Below, piece after piece: positions 13,077 through 23,949 of a stretch of 64,000 bases of DNA. The position numbers were made by a program, and so were the translations under genes. Below the pieces are notes generated by a model that saw nothing but the letters and a program-made list of their open reading frames with translations, did not search any database and was not told the DNA's origin. Each line of letters begins with the position of its first letter. Positions within the stretch are counted from its first letter, which is position 1. Location: the NCBI RefSeq assembly GCF_008831285.2, contig NW_022204507.1, positions 6,034,174 to 6,098,173 on the forward strand, in the 5' to 3' direction. The stretch comes from Nymphaea colorata (taxonomy: Eukaryota > Streptophyta > Magnoliopsida > Nymphaeales > Nymphaeaceae).

Positions 13077-14650
13077 TCAAGGTTTGCAATTGAACTTCTT
13101 CTTGTTCATTTGGATATCCTTGGTTGTAGAAATAGTGACAAAATCATCATATATGCTAATATTTGGTAAAATAGTCTCCCCCTGTCGCCTTTCTTCATGA
13201 TGGTGATTTTTAAAGTATGGCACTGACTCATCAAACTTGATATCTCTAGAAATATACATACGCTGGTCATGAGGGTTGTAGCATCTATAGCCCTTTTTGC
13301 TGACTGAATATCCGATAAACACCACCAGACTAAGTTTGTTGTGTTCAGTTTTGTCAATCATAACATACACCGTACTGCTAAACAACTTCATGTGATTGAT
13401 ACTGATCTTGCACCCAGTAAGGATGTGAAGAGGTGATCTTCCTCTTAGTCTACAACTAGGAGTTTGGTTAATCAAATAGCAAGCAGTCATAATCACCTTG
13501 ATCCAAAACTGTTTAGGCATACAAGACTGAAAAAGTAAGGAACGAGTAATTTCAAGAATATGACGATTTTTCCTCTTGACTACTCCATTTTGTTGTGGAG
13601 TTTTTACACATGAGTATTGATGCATCATGCCACTTGTATTTTCAAAATAAAAAAAAAAACTGTTTTCAGACTCTGTCCCATTGTCGGTTCTCAGGGTCTT
13701 AATACGAACGTTGTATTGAGTTCTCACCATATTATAGTAAATCACAAATTTTTCAAAAACTTGATCCTTGGAATTAAAAGGATATAACCAAGTTACCTTA
13801 GAGAAATCATCAATAAAAGATAAGTAATATTTAAAACCGTTATAAGAGACTACTAGGGCAGGACCCCAAACATTGGTATGTACCAAATCGAATTGTTTAC
13901 TAGCGATAGTTTCAGTCAAACCAAAAGGAGGGCGAGTCATTTTTGCATATTGACAAATTTCATACACATGTAAGTCAAATACTTCATGAGGAAAAACTAA
14001 AGACATGACTCTATTGGAGGGGTGACCAAGTCTGCAATGCCACAAGTGAGAATCAATTCCGGGGTTAGCAATGATAGCATCATCATGATTTTTATTGATC
14101 AGATACACTCCATTCTCTTCTTTCCCTTCACCAATCGTCATCTTCGTCAACCTGTCCTGAAAGATTACATTGTTGGGAGAAAAAATAACATTGCAATTTA
14201 GATCTTGTGTAATCTTAGAGACAGATAAAAGATTGGATGCAAGATTAGGCATATAAAGAGTTTTCAATTCCTTTTCAAAGATATTTGTTTTTCCAAGTCC
14301 AACAATTTTAAGGAAGGTACCATCAGCTATAGTGACAGTTCTATTTTTACTTTTATTTTCTATTTCAAGTTATTGTGAAAACAAGACATATGTTCAGATG
14401 CACCGGAATCCATGATCCAAGAGTATTTTCTAGTAAGAGAGAAGTTTGAATTCATACCTGGCTGATTCCCGGGTGAAGTGAACGCCGATGCGGCTGTTAG
14501 CATGTTGGTGTGTTTTTGGCCATTCATATTTTTAATCATCTTTGCAATAGTGGCAAGTGTAACCTCACCTTTGTCGGACTGAACCAGCTGGGCCTGAGGC
14601 CTATACTGCTGCTTTGGAGGACCTCCCTTGTTTGCAGGCTTTCCATGTAA
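13077..14650 (-). pseudogene. copia element 1 protease and integrase (broken)
   Basis: The upstream part (14360-14650) ends with the aspartic protease motif WIMDSGASEHM, which cleaves the polyprotein. The frame at 13077-14267 holds the pre-integrase zinc region (HLWHCRLGHPSNRV ... YEICQYAKMTRP) and the integrase core. One zinc-binding Cys is replaced by Tyr (YEIC instead of CEIC). Of the catalytic D-D-E, the first Asp reads Asn (HTNVWGP), the second is present (LRTDNGTE) and the Glu reads Lys (TPQQNGVVKRKNRH). Stops separate the protease frame from the integrase frame around 14268-14360. Two of three catalytic acids are changed, so this integrase could not be active. Confidence 0.9.
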
Positions 14651-14699
14651 ATTCCAGCACTTTTCTCGAATATTCCCTTCTTTTTTGCAGTATGTGCAC

Positions 14700-15486
14700 A
14701 CTGGTCATTTGCCTCTATTTCTAAACGACTGCTGAGCCCCTAATTTTCCTTGAAATCTTTTGCTGGCCAAGGCATTAAAAGCAACTTTTTCAATATTTTC
14801 ACTGCTGGTTTTAGTATCAATAGTGTCACCAGTCTTCATACATACCATATCCAAAGAGGGCAGGTCAGAGGTCATTAATATTTGGCTTCTTGCTTGTTCA
14901 TAATCCTCGCCTAAACCAGCTAAGAGTTTGAAAGTTCTTTCTTGGTCTCGCTGCCTCTTAATGCGAGCAAGATCAGTTGAAACGGGGTAATGTGAATCCA
15001 TCTCATTCCACTTTCCTTTAAGTGTAGCAATATAGTCACTCAAGGACATATGACCTTTCTTCAACTCATAGATTTCATGGGAGAGTTGATACATGTCGTA
15101 CTATATTTTTCACTATATAATTCTTTGGCAGCATTCCATATTTCTTCGGCCATATTGAAGTAATAAAATTTTTCAGCGATTTTAGCATCCATTGAGTTTA
15201 ATAACCAAGACATGACCATATGATTTCCAGACTCCCATTCATCATAGTTAGGATCGTCAATGGCTGGTTTTTGTTTTTTTCCATTAACGTACCCTAGTTT
15301 AAGTTTCCTACTCAAAAACAAAGTAGCAGCTTTGGACCATGACATATAGTTTAAGTCATTCAATGGAACATTTGTAATTTTGAGAATAGTGGTACCTATC
15401 TCCACGACAATATGCTGCTGTGTAGAAGATCCATTTGCCGAGTTCTGTCCCTGAGAGTCATTGGTTCCATCATACGACGATGCCAT
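14700..15486 (-). pseudogene. copia element 1 gag (broken)
   Basis: Capsid-like gag of a copia element, starting at ATG 15486 (MASSYDGTNDSQ). The first frame carries the gag N-terminal text YMSWSKAATLFLSRKLKLGY and DPNYDEWESGN. A one-base shift near 15095 moves to a second frame reading MYQLSHEIYELKKGHMSLSDY and KLLAGLGEDYEQARSQIL. This ends at TGA 14705-14707. The same frame continues directly into the zinc knuckle CTYCKKEGNIREKC, where the family His is Asn. So gag has one frameshift, one nonsense codon and one lost zinc ligand. Confidence 0.88.
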
Positions 15487-15989
15487 GGATAAGTAAGAAA
15501 ACCAAAAGGAACTTGACGCTTTGAAGGCTATCACTGCTTTATGATCAACTGAACATAGAGGATAAAGAATACCACAGAGAACAAAAAATCCTTATCGGAT
15601 TTGGGGAGCGGATGAGAGTTGATCACCGGCTGTGTCACACGACTTCCTAAAAAAAAGGGAACTGCAAAAATCGACTGCTTCCTCCAGAGTTCTCCAAAGA
15701 ATCTGGGATAGTGCAGGAATGATCTTCAAAAACCTAGAATTCTATTCGTTCCAAGCTCGACAGCTGAGATTATGGGAGAAAACAGCGCTATAGGTCGGAG
15801 ACTGAGCAGGCACTCCTCTGTCGGTCCTCTGTTTTCAAGCATTGTGTCTGTTTCTGTCCGTTCTTCCTGTACTCTGCAGCAACTCCTATCGCTAGAATTC
15901 TCACAGTCGACAGAACTTCTCTGCTGCAGATGTCAGAGATGAACAGATTTCAGCTCCTCACTAATCATCTCCAAGTGCTCAGGTAAACA

Positions 15990-16001
15990 GCTCTGATACC
16001 A
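15990..16001 (-). other. primer binding site, copia element 1
   Basis: On the minus strand TGGTATCAGAGC lies immediately after the 5' LTR. It is complementary to the 3' end of initiator methionine tRNA, the usual primer of plant copia elements. Confidence 0.9.
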
Positions 16002-16290
16002 TGTTAAAATTTGAGAGAATGAAGAGGAAGGAGAGTGCACGCACGGATTTACGTGGTTCATATTTGTAAATCCTCATCCACGGCAAGAACATCACACAGT
16101 CTTGTTATTCATTTTTCATTTGTCAGACTTACAAGGAATATATATATGTTGAGGAAAGATTTACAAGAATGGAATATTTCTCAACGTTCCACTAACAGCT
16201 AGATGAGGCACGAATGGTAACAGGAGTAGAGTTAATAAGGAAGGAAAACTTGACAAATACATGCATGATGTTGCACCGGTTTTCTCATCA
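16002..16290 (-). repeat. copia element 1, 5' LTR
   Basis: 289 bp, TGTTAAAATTTGAG to TTTTCTCATCA on the plus strand. It should hold the element promoter. It contains an AT-rich stretch near 16139-16150 that could act as a TATA region. Confidence 0.93.
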
Positions 16291-16295
16291 AAGAA

Positions 16296-16600
16296 GGGAG
16301 CGAGGGAGAAAGAAGGGAAGCGAAGGGAGGAGGAGGAAGAAGGGAAGGGAGGGAGGAAGAAGAAGTGAAGGGAAGGGAGGAGGAAGAAGAAGGAGGAGGA
16401 GGAAGAAGGTAAGGGAAGAGAGCGAGGAGGAGGAAGGAGGAAGAAACGCCCACAGTAAGCCCTTCTTCTTCCTCCTCCTTCCTTCTCCTCTTCCTCCTTC
16501 TTCCTCCTCCCTCCCTTCTTCCCCTGCCTCCTCCTCCCTCACTTCTACCTCCACCCTCTTTCCCTTCTTTCTCCTCCCTCTTCCTCCTTCAATGGTAAAA
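16296..16600. repeat. GA-rich block followed by CT-rich block (potential foldback)
   Basis: 16296-16450 is almost pure purine on the plus strand (GAAGGGAGG-type words). 16458-16600 is almost pure pyrimidine. The two halves are roughly complementary and could form a hairpin or triplex. Long frames across it on both strands only translate the repeat. The left flank of copia element 1 (11020-11069) is purine-rich too and belongs to the same block. Confidence 0.85.
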
Positions 16601-16704
16601 AAAAAAAATTGCTGCGTTTGGGGGAGGAGAAAAAATTTTAAAATTTTGAATTTTATCTCCTCCGCTTCCACTACAGTTCTTTTTCAGGCCATCAAACGGG
16701 CCCT

Positions 16705-19700
16705 ACTTGTTTTTGCTTACGAGTCTTGGGAGTGGGGCTAATTTGTCAATATCCCCATGTTTGCCATGTGGTACCTTTGAGATATATATATATATATATA
16801 TACATTCTCCGATTTCTCTTCCTCCACGGTGCAAAATTGGCTGGTTACGATGAATTTTTCCTCTTTAATTTCCAAAGATTTTCCTTTCCTAATTGGTTTC
16901 AGGCAAAGAAAGAGATCGATCGCTCGAGCGGCTTATATTTTGACCTTCCAGTTTACATGGCAAAGATGCATGGAGAGGAGCTGGCAGCTATTCCTTCTCC
17001 TCCTCCAAGGCCCAACATATATGTTACACACCATGTTCGCCTAGCTGCTAGTCATTTGGAATATAAGTTCATGTAGGATCGAAAATAGAAGGGACATAAG
17101 CAAGGCCTTCAAAGCTGGTCCGATCTTCCAGCACCTTCTCTCGTTTCCTTCCTTATGCATTCACACTTTTAAAGCTCTGAGAGATGCTTCAAGAAGCCTA
17201 AACTTCAACTTCGTGTGCTTCAACTTGTTCATATTGGTCTGCCAACCACGATTTTAATTTATTATTGTAAAATAAACGTAAAATATGGCGCAGGTTTGTT
17301 GCACCAATGAAGCTGGTTAGCTGGTGCATTAAATTTCGTGTACAGTACAGTTAATGATGAAAATGTCTCATTTAAATAAGAAAAAAAAACTTATATAAGG
17401 ATAAAAGAAGAAGTAAAAAAAAAGGACATTTTCTTTGCAAAAATACCTCGCGCACTGCCGGCAGTCATCTTCGACTGTTTGGGTTCCTTCTCCGTGACAT
17501 ACTCTGCAGGGCTGTCAATATTAATACTCAAAAGCCTGCCACTGATAGAAGTGCTGGGTGTCATTTGAATTACGTTATTGATGGGGAACTTTGATTTTCA
17601 AATTAATTCGACGTCAGAATATTACAACTACACAAAATTAAATTGAAGCGTATAAACTGGGGCTTCCTTTTTGGCAGCCATCGAGAGAAGAAATAACTTA
17701 CCATGTTATGCCGCCCCAAGTCTCCCATCAAGACCTGCCGAATTAGCAGGGCGGAGCACTAAACTTGATGCAGAAGGAAAGAGAAAGGGTCGGCTAGTGT
17801 GAAAACTCATATGTTTAAAGGCACGCTTCCTGCAAACATTATTTATATATCCACGCGCTTTATTTCTCATACAAGAGTTGGGAATCTGTAGCCGGCTAAA
17901 TCTTCTGCGCAAGAAGCTGGATCAGAAGTAGACGGCCATGGTTCAACAGTGGCTGGTTTAAAAGTTTTGTTTAGGATGCAGCCCTCTATTTAACTTTTCC
18001 CAGAAGCTCATGGCTTAGTCTGCGATGGACGCAGGTTGGCCTTTCTGTTAAACAGTGAAAATTAAGGGAAAACTCTCTAGCAGTTTCATTTTATGTACCA
18101 TGTTCCTTAGCAGCACAATTCTTTTGGCATGCCAATTCTACTGCTCCCCACCAATTAATGGCTTAATTTTCACAAAAACACAAGGCTGCCTGATCATGTC
18201 GTACTACACATACACAGGGGCTGAGATAAATTCATGGAGAACCTTCGTCATCACCATCAAAAGGAGCTAGCCACGTAAAATCCCTCCATTTAACTTCTCC
18301 CAGAAGCTCTGCTTTTCTTCTCTTTTCTTTTTGCAGCAGGGAATTGAAATTATTCATCTCCTCATTTCTTCAATAAGTGCCACAAAATTCGGGGAGCAAA
18401 GATCGGCTCCTCTTGAACTCTTGATAGAAATTGATGACACTGATCATTGGGAACCCAATCCTTTCCTTACAATTACTAGCCAAAATCTCGATTAAGGGCA
18501 AGCCTGAACCAGGAATCCGAAACAGTTGGACATAAATTTCTGAAAATGAGTAGCGGCAATTTTATCAGTCATAGACCAGCTTAAGGCTTGTTAATATCTG
18601 ATAGAGTGGTGATAACATCATGTTCTGTATTTTACGTTTCGGTATGTTTTTTCTTTCTTGTTTTGGTAATTGATTCGCCTGGTAGAAAGGTCTCTTCTTC
18701 TCAACTGAAAAGGAAACAACAATAGGGAAATGAATTGAGGACAGAATTGTGAGGCCTTGCACTGTCTGAACAGCTAAGGTTCCATCCGCACAGCTCTGGC
18801 TCCTTTGACCATGCAATTATTGTCCTATGACATCTGCCAAACAACTCACATGGAGGCCACGTTGCTGTCCATCTTCTCATCAATGGAACCCTTGAGTTGT
18901 CCATTATCTATTGTGCCCAACTATTGCATGCGATCAGTGCTTTATGATATCTATAGGTCCGACGTAATCAGGTCCGACTTAAAATGCATCAAAATACTGA
19001 ACATGTTATGTGTGGGAAAACCTTTCCTTTTAGCTCACTTCCAAAATTATGTACACCCATGCACACAAATGCACAGCACATAGAGACATGCATATAACAA
19101 ACGTTGATATGAAACCGGGTCTATGAAGAACCAAGTGAATCTATAAGCAAACAAAAAGGAGAAGAAAGGAAAGATCAATTGAATTTCCCTCGACAATTAA
19201 TTCCGGCCATTGACTTGCAGGCGGGTAATTAGAGCGGCTGATAAGTTTCGAAGACCCAAGTCATCAATCATATGCCGGTGGATCTGACACCCTCAGAGGG
19301 GCTCAATTATTACTTGAAAGTTATTTTTTAATTTCTATTAAAGAAAAGTCAAGGAGAAAATGCAACTTAATTTGATGATCTGCCCGGCCCAAGTCACTAT
19401 ATATATATATATATTTATATTTATTGGTTGAAAGATAACCCAGCCAACTAGCGCCCCTCCTCATCCTACAATTTCCTTTTTGGTGGCCTTTTTTTTTTTT
19501 TGGGGGGGGTTGGGGAGAGGGGGAGGGGAAGGTAATAGACTAATAGTTTCAAGCTGAAATTAGTATTATTATATATAAGATTTGTTTTTCCGAAACCATG
19601 AAAGGATGAGACTTCTTTTCCCTGTAGTCCATATCTTAGGAGGTTATTTCCAAAAGACTGCATTTCTTTTACTAGTTTTCGTACCAATTCTTTCCCTTTT

Positions 19701-20600
19701 ATTTGAATAACTGGGGAAAGAATAGGACAAGTGGCGGAGGCAGTGTGGCCTGTTGCATGCAATTACCTTCATGAGCCTATATGAATTATGGTATTTTAGA
19801 TTGATACCTTCCCAAAATTTTACTTGTTTAAGTCGGGTACCCCTTAAATTTTAAAAGTTAAAACCACTAGTACCCTAGAAATTTTCAACCCTGACACTGA
19901 ATAGGTGTATGGTTATCAAACGGTGAAATGAGCTAACAAAAAATTCTTAGGCATCGACCCTAAAGGGTGAAAGGCAGATCATAAGGGCATTTTTGAAAGA
20001 TAAATAAAAAGAATTAAAGAATTTTAGTATAAGCCTATTTTTTCTCCAAAACTTATGAACTTAAAAGATAATAAGTAAGTGATCTGGAAGAGTTAGTTGA
20101 AAATAATTAATAGCGGTCTTAATCACTAGTAAGAAAAACCATGTCTAATATCAGACCTGGCACAGGCACATGTGCACAATTTTCTAGTTAACCATTGTGA
20201 TCATTCTTCAACCATTTGTTTGGAGAATTCCAGAGTTCTTAAAATACGAAAAATTCGTAAACATAAAAGTGCACAATATTGCTTCACGGCTGCTGCATAT
20301 TTCGTACCATTAAATATTATTGCTAAAATAATTTCTCGTTTTTCTTATTTTTTTAGATTATGTGAAGCAATATATTGTACTAATTTTGAATAAGAGGTTC
20401 ATGTACTTAAACGTTAGAAGTTAGATCGAAGGTTTGAAGCAGTTTATAATAATTGGCCTGCCAGAGTTCATGGTCGATTCCATTGGTGGCAAACAGATTC
20501 AATTCGTAGCTGACTCAAGAGTGCACATCTCAACTTTTAAATATTTTAATATATTTTACGATACTAATGTTCTGTTTTTTACTTAATTTTTATGTATTTT
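16705..20600. other. intergenic DNA, no gene recognised
   Basis: No reading frame with a recognisable motif. Short (AT)n runs occur near 16780-16801 and 19399-19414, and a poly(T)/poly(G) run near 19490-19510. Frames of 60-98 codons exist but have no family signature that I can name. Confidence 0.5.
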
Positions 20601-20859
20601 CATTTTTTTTTAAACCAACTTTTCTAATAGTTTAGGTGGATTTGAGAAAGAAAGCGTGAGGAAAAGAGAGAGACGAGGAAGATGAATGAGCCAAAAGATT
20701 TTTCCATTCCATATACGTTTGAGTATTTATACAAGTTTACAGATATGTACAAATCCAAAAATCTTGGGATTGGAAGATCACAATCCAGTGTAAAAGGAAA
20801 GATTATCTTGATTTTATCTTTCCTGAAAATTAGCTTGCTGATTTTCCTTTCCGATACTC

Positions 20860-21690
20860 CCCCTCGAGTTGGCGTGTGCAAATTTGAAACACCCAACTTG
20901 ATTCTTAGATTTTGAAAAATGTCTCTCCCCAATGGTCTAGTAAAAATATCAGCTAGTTGCAAACATGATGATACATGATGTGCCCGAATTATTCATAGCT
21001 GAATTTTTTCTCTTAAAAGTGACAATCTTATGTGTTTCATTCTTTCATGAAAAACCGGATTTGCTGAAATATGCAAAGCTGCTTGATTGTCGCAATATAA
21101 ATCGACAGGTTTATCATGACTCCACCTCAAATCATTTAATAAGGTTTTTAACCAAACAACTTCACAAGTTGTTAAAGCCATTGTTTGGTATTCTGCCTCA
21201 GCAAAAGATCTGGCAATAGTAGACTGCTTCTTTGACTTTCAAGAGATAGGACTATTCCCTAAGAACACAATATATCGACAAACTGATTTACGAGTGGTGT
21301 GACAACTCACGCAATTTGAGTCGCAGTAAGCCCTCAATTGTTTTGCACTTATGACGATAAAAATATTCCTTTTCCTGGTGATGACTTCAAATACTTCAAT
21401 ACTCTAAGTGCTGATTCATAGTGTGTAGTTCGTAGCGATTGCATGAACTGACTGAGAACTTGAACTGAATACATTATGTCTTGTTGAGTTATTGTTAAAT
21501 AAATCAAATGTCCAACCAACCTCTTGTATCTGACTGGATCTTTCAGTGGAATACCATCATTGGGAGTTAATCACAATTTTTGGTCCATTGGAAAGTCCAT
21601 AGGCTTGGCTCCTATCAAACCTGCATCATTCAGAATATCCACAATACATTTTCTTTGACTTAAAAATATTCCGAATGGCGCTCTTGCAAC
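20860..21690 (-). pseudogene. copia element 2 RNase H and pol C-terminus (broken)
   Basis: Minus-strand text in several frames gives KSKKQSTIARSFAEAEYQTM, VDLYCDNQAALHISANPVF, HERMKHIRL and QLADIFTRPLGRDIF. These are RNase H and the conserved copia C-terminus. The catalytic Glu (AEAEY) and Asp (CDNQA) are visible. The first Asp region is altered (YCDSNC where families have an ADWAG-type motif). Stops and shifts occur near 20990 and 21240. The polyprotein stop before the polypurine tract also appears lost, since the frame reads on into the LTR. Confidence 0.82.
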
Positions 21691-21692
21691 TT

Positions 21693-22127
21693 CTATGCCA
21701 AGAAAATACTTAAGTATCCCAAGTCCTTAATATGAAATTTTGAATGTAAATATTGCTTAATTGAAGCAATTCCTGGTTCATCATTTCCTGCAATGATAAG
21801 ATCATCAACATGGACAAAAATAATAATAAATTGTTTTTCATGTTTTCGAGTAAAGAAAGTGTAGTCAGCTGATGATTGAATGAAACCAACACCTTTAAGT
21901 GTTGATAATAGCTTGTGTAACCAGTTGCGTGGAGCTTGCTTGAGTCCATACAAAGACTTATGAAGGCGACACACTTTATTACTTGAATACTCCCCCTCAC
22001 ACAAAAGGCCTGGTGGAATGGTCATGTATATTTCCTCATTTAATTCTCCATGTATAAATGCATTGCTCACATTTATTTGATATAAGTACCATCCTTGAAT
22101 AGAAGCAAGAGCAAGAAGCTTGTGCAT
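21693..22127 (-). pseudogene. copia element 2 reverse transcriptase fragment
   Basis: A 144-codon uninterrupted frame of the reverse transcriptase palm. It contains WYLYQINVSNAFIHGELNEE, IYMTIPPG, LHKSLYGLKQAPRNW and the active site FVHVDDLIIAGND. The active-site tetrad reads HVDD where copia elements usually have YVDD. The QINVSNAF segment has Asn where families have the first catalytic Asp (QLDVxNAF). The N-terminal fingers region upstream (22130-22490) is out of frame. Confidence 0.85.
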
Positions 22128-22491
22128 GGTTGTTAATTTTGCAACTGGAGCAAATGTCTCATGATCATAACGGTAGATACTTAACCTCTTCTACATACGA
22201 GCTAGGTTCAACATCACTCAGGATAGAGGTTAAAAAGGCATAATGAGATTTAGAAAATTTGTGAATAGGTAGAAATTGTGTATGGGATAACACGTACCTA
22301 AGGATTGCTTAATTGAAGTAGATTCCTTAGGCGGTGAACTTGTAATCATCACATTGGAACACACATAGTCTTGAAGATATGATGGTGAATGACAAGTACA
22401 ACTAGATCGGCGTAGAGCAAGTGAGTCTGGAGGAGGTGGATCATCTGACATAGGCTAAAGATCTAAAGCATAAGAGACTGGCTGATTTTGG

Positions 22492-23611
22492 TCATTGTTG
22501 ATGTAATCGTGAGGTTGAATGGGCGATAGTGGGGAGGAATTTGCTGGAACACCATTCCCACATGATGACATATTTCTCGCCAAGGGAATCTTCTTGAGGG
22601 TGAGGCAAAATAATATTGTTCAAATCATTTGTATGACATTTTTTAATTAAAAATGGAAAATTATCCTCAAAAAAAGATATATCTCTGCTTGTAAAAATTT
22701 GTTTGGTATCCAAATCATATACACGATGCCCTCTTTGATTGTGAGGGTAATCGACAAAAACACATTTGTGTGCATGTGATGAAAACTTATGCATTGCATT
22801 TAAATTTTTGGCATAACACAAGCATCCAAAAACATGAAAATCTTTATAATTGGGTTTTTTATTGAAAAGAAGTTCAAATGGAGACTTATCACTTAAAAGA
22901 ATTGATGACATTCGATTAATTAAAAAAGTTGCTATCAAATTACATTCACCCCAAAAAAGTAACCGGGAGATTTGCTTGAAACCTAAGTGCACATACCACC
23001 TCTAGTACATGACGATGCTTCCTCTCAACAAGTCCATTTTGTTGAGGAGTTCCAACACATGAGGTTTGATGTTCTATGTCATGCTCATGAAAACATGCTT
23101 GCATATTATGAGCTGTAAATTCAGCACCATTATCACTCTGAACACATTTCACATGGGTATTGAATTGAGTAAACACCATGGCACAAAAACGAGTTAAGCA
23201 AGAAAATGTTTCAGATTTGAACCTCATCAAGAAAACCCAAGTAGATCATGTAAAATGATCAACTATGGTGAGGAAATAATGTGCTCCCGTGTGTGATGGC
23301 GTGGCATACCCTCCCCAAATATCACGATGGATCAAGGTGAAAGGATCACTTGCTCTACTAGCACTACTTGGAAATGGTGAACGAGTGAACTTAGCTCTAA
23401 GACATGCATCACAAGGAGAATCATGCTTGGAAATAGAAATGTTTTCGTTCAACGAAAAAGTCTTATCGAATGAAGGATGTCCAAGTCTCATATGCCATAT
23501 ATGAGTTATCTTGTTACTAGGGGAAGCAAGCAAAACATGTGAAGTAGACGGAAGAAGAAGATGGTAAAGTCCACTGCTTAAGTTACCTACTCCAATCAGC
23601 TTCCTTGACAA
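22492..23611 (-). pseudogene. copia element 2 integrase (three frames)
   Basis: The pre-integrase zinc domain (HIWHMRLGHPSFDKTF ... CDACLRAKFTRSPF) and the first catalytic Asp (LIHRDIWGGY) are at 23246-23611. The core with the second Asp (VQSDNGAEF) and the Glu (TPQQNGLVERKHRH) is at 22946-23230. The C-terminal part (FGCLCYAKNLNAM, YDLDTKQIFTSRDISF) is at 22492-22992. All catalytic acids are present. The protein is split by two frame changes near 23235 and 22960, so this integrase was probably functional until fairly late. Confidence 0.88.
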
Positions 23612-23723
23612 AGGGTCCTAGAAAAAACAACAGGTTGATAAAAAGACAGCAGCACAATTAATGGTCTTGGCAAGCTTTGGAACTGACAGTAAATTGTATT
23701 TAAAATCAGAAATATATAGGACA

Positions 23724-23948
23724 TCAGTAAGCTGAAAGATAAACTGTTTTAGTAATAGAGACGAGTGTTTGATGTCCATTTGGTAGGTTGATCACACAAT
23801 TTTTTGGTAAAGTTTTGATATTATATAGTAAATGGAAATGAGGTGTTATGTGGTCTGAGGCTTTGGTGTCAATAACCCAAGAAAAATAAGTTGTGGATGG
23901 TTGTTTACCTGTTAGATTTGCAGTAGTCGGTAAAGTATCAACATTCAA
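23724..23948 (-). pseudogene. copia element 2 protease fragment
   Basis: A short frame with SWVIDTKASDHITPH, the aspartic protease site. The family motif D-S/T-G-A reads D-T-K-A, so the glycine needed for the active-site turn is lost. The text immediately upstream is not gag, which marks the 5' truncation point of the element at about 23950. Confidence 0.8.
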
Positions 23949-23949
23949 C

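Larger units (their letters stand above)
11070..16290 (-). mobile_element. Ty1/copia LTR retrotransposon, element 1 (complete structure, decayed coding)
   Basis: A full-length copia element on the minus strand, 5221 bp. It has two LTRs (11070-11357 and 16002-16290), each TG...CA. A perfect 5-bp target duplication AAGAA lies at 11065-11069 and 16291-16295. The tRNA primer site is next to the right LTR, a polypurine tract is next to the left LTR, and gag, protease, integrase, reverse transcriptase and RNase H follow in copia order. By eye the LTRs differ at about 25 positions (roughly 91% identity), so the insertion is not recent. The coding region carries several frameshifts and stops, so it is non-autonomous now. 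It sits inside a MITE-like element. Confidence 0.95.
10863..16704. mobile_element. MITE-like terminal-inverted-repeat element, host of copia element 1
   Basis: GGGGCCTGTTTGATG at 10863-10877 is matched by an inverted copy at 16690-16704 (reading GGGCCCGTTTGATG on the minus strand). Terminal motifs of this GGGCC-GTTTG kind are common in plant MITEs of the hAT or PIF/Harbinger groups. Removing the inserted copia element leaves about 615 bp. Its right half is a GA-rich tract followed by a CT-rich tract that could fold back on itself. The flanks are similar to each other (ttgttttccttac at 10850 and ttgtttttgcttac at 16707), a possible target-site trace, though they do not abut the ends in the standard way. 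The superfamily is not settled. Confidence 0.55.

Noticed and set aside
16214-16741. 175-codon plus-strand frame and overlapping 127-codon minus-strand frame
   Set aside because: They translate the GA/CT low-complexity block (runs of Arg/Glu/Gly or Pro/Ser/Leu). No domain, and both strands are open for the same trivial reason.
19466-19762. 98-codon minus-strand frame with balanced composition
   Set aside because: No motif that I recognise and no flanking exon. It ends in the reverse of a poly(T)/poly(G) run. I could not exclude a small fragment but cannot support a gene.
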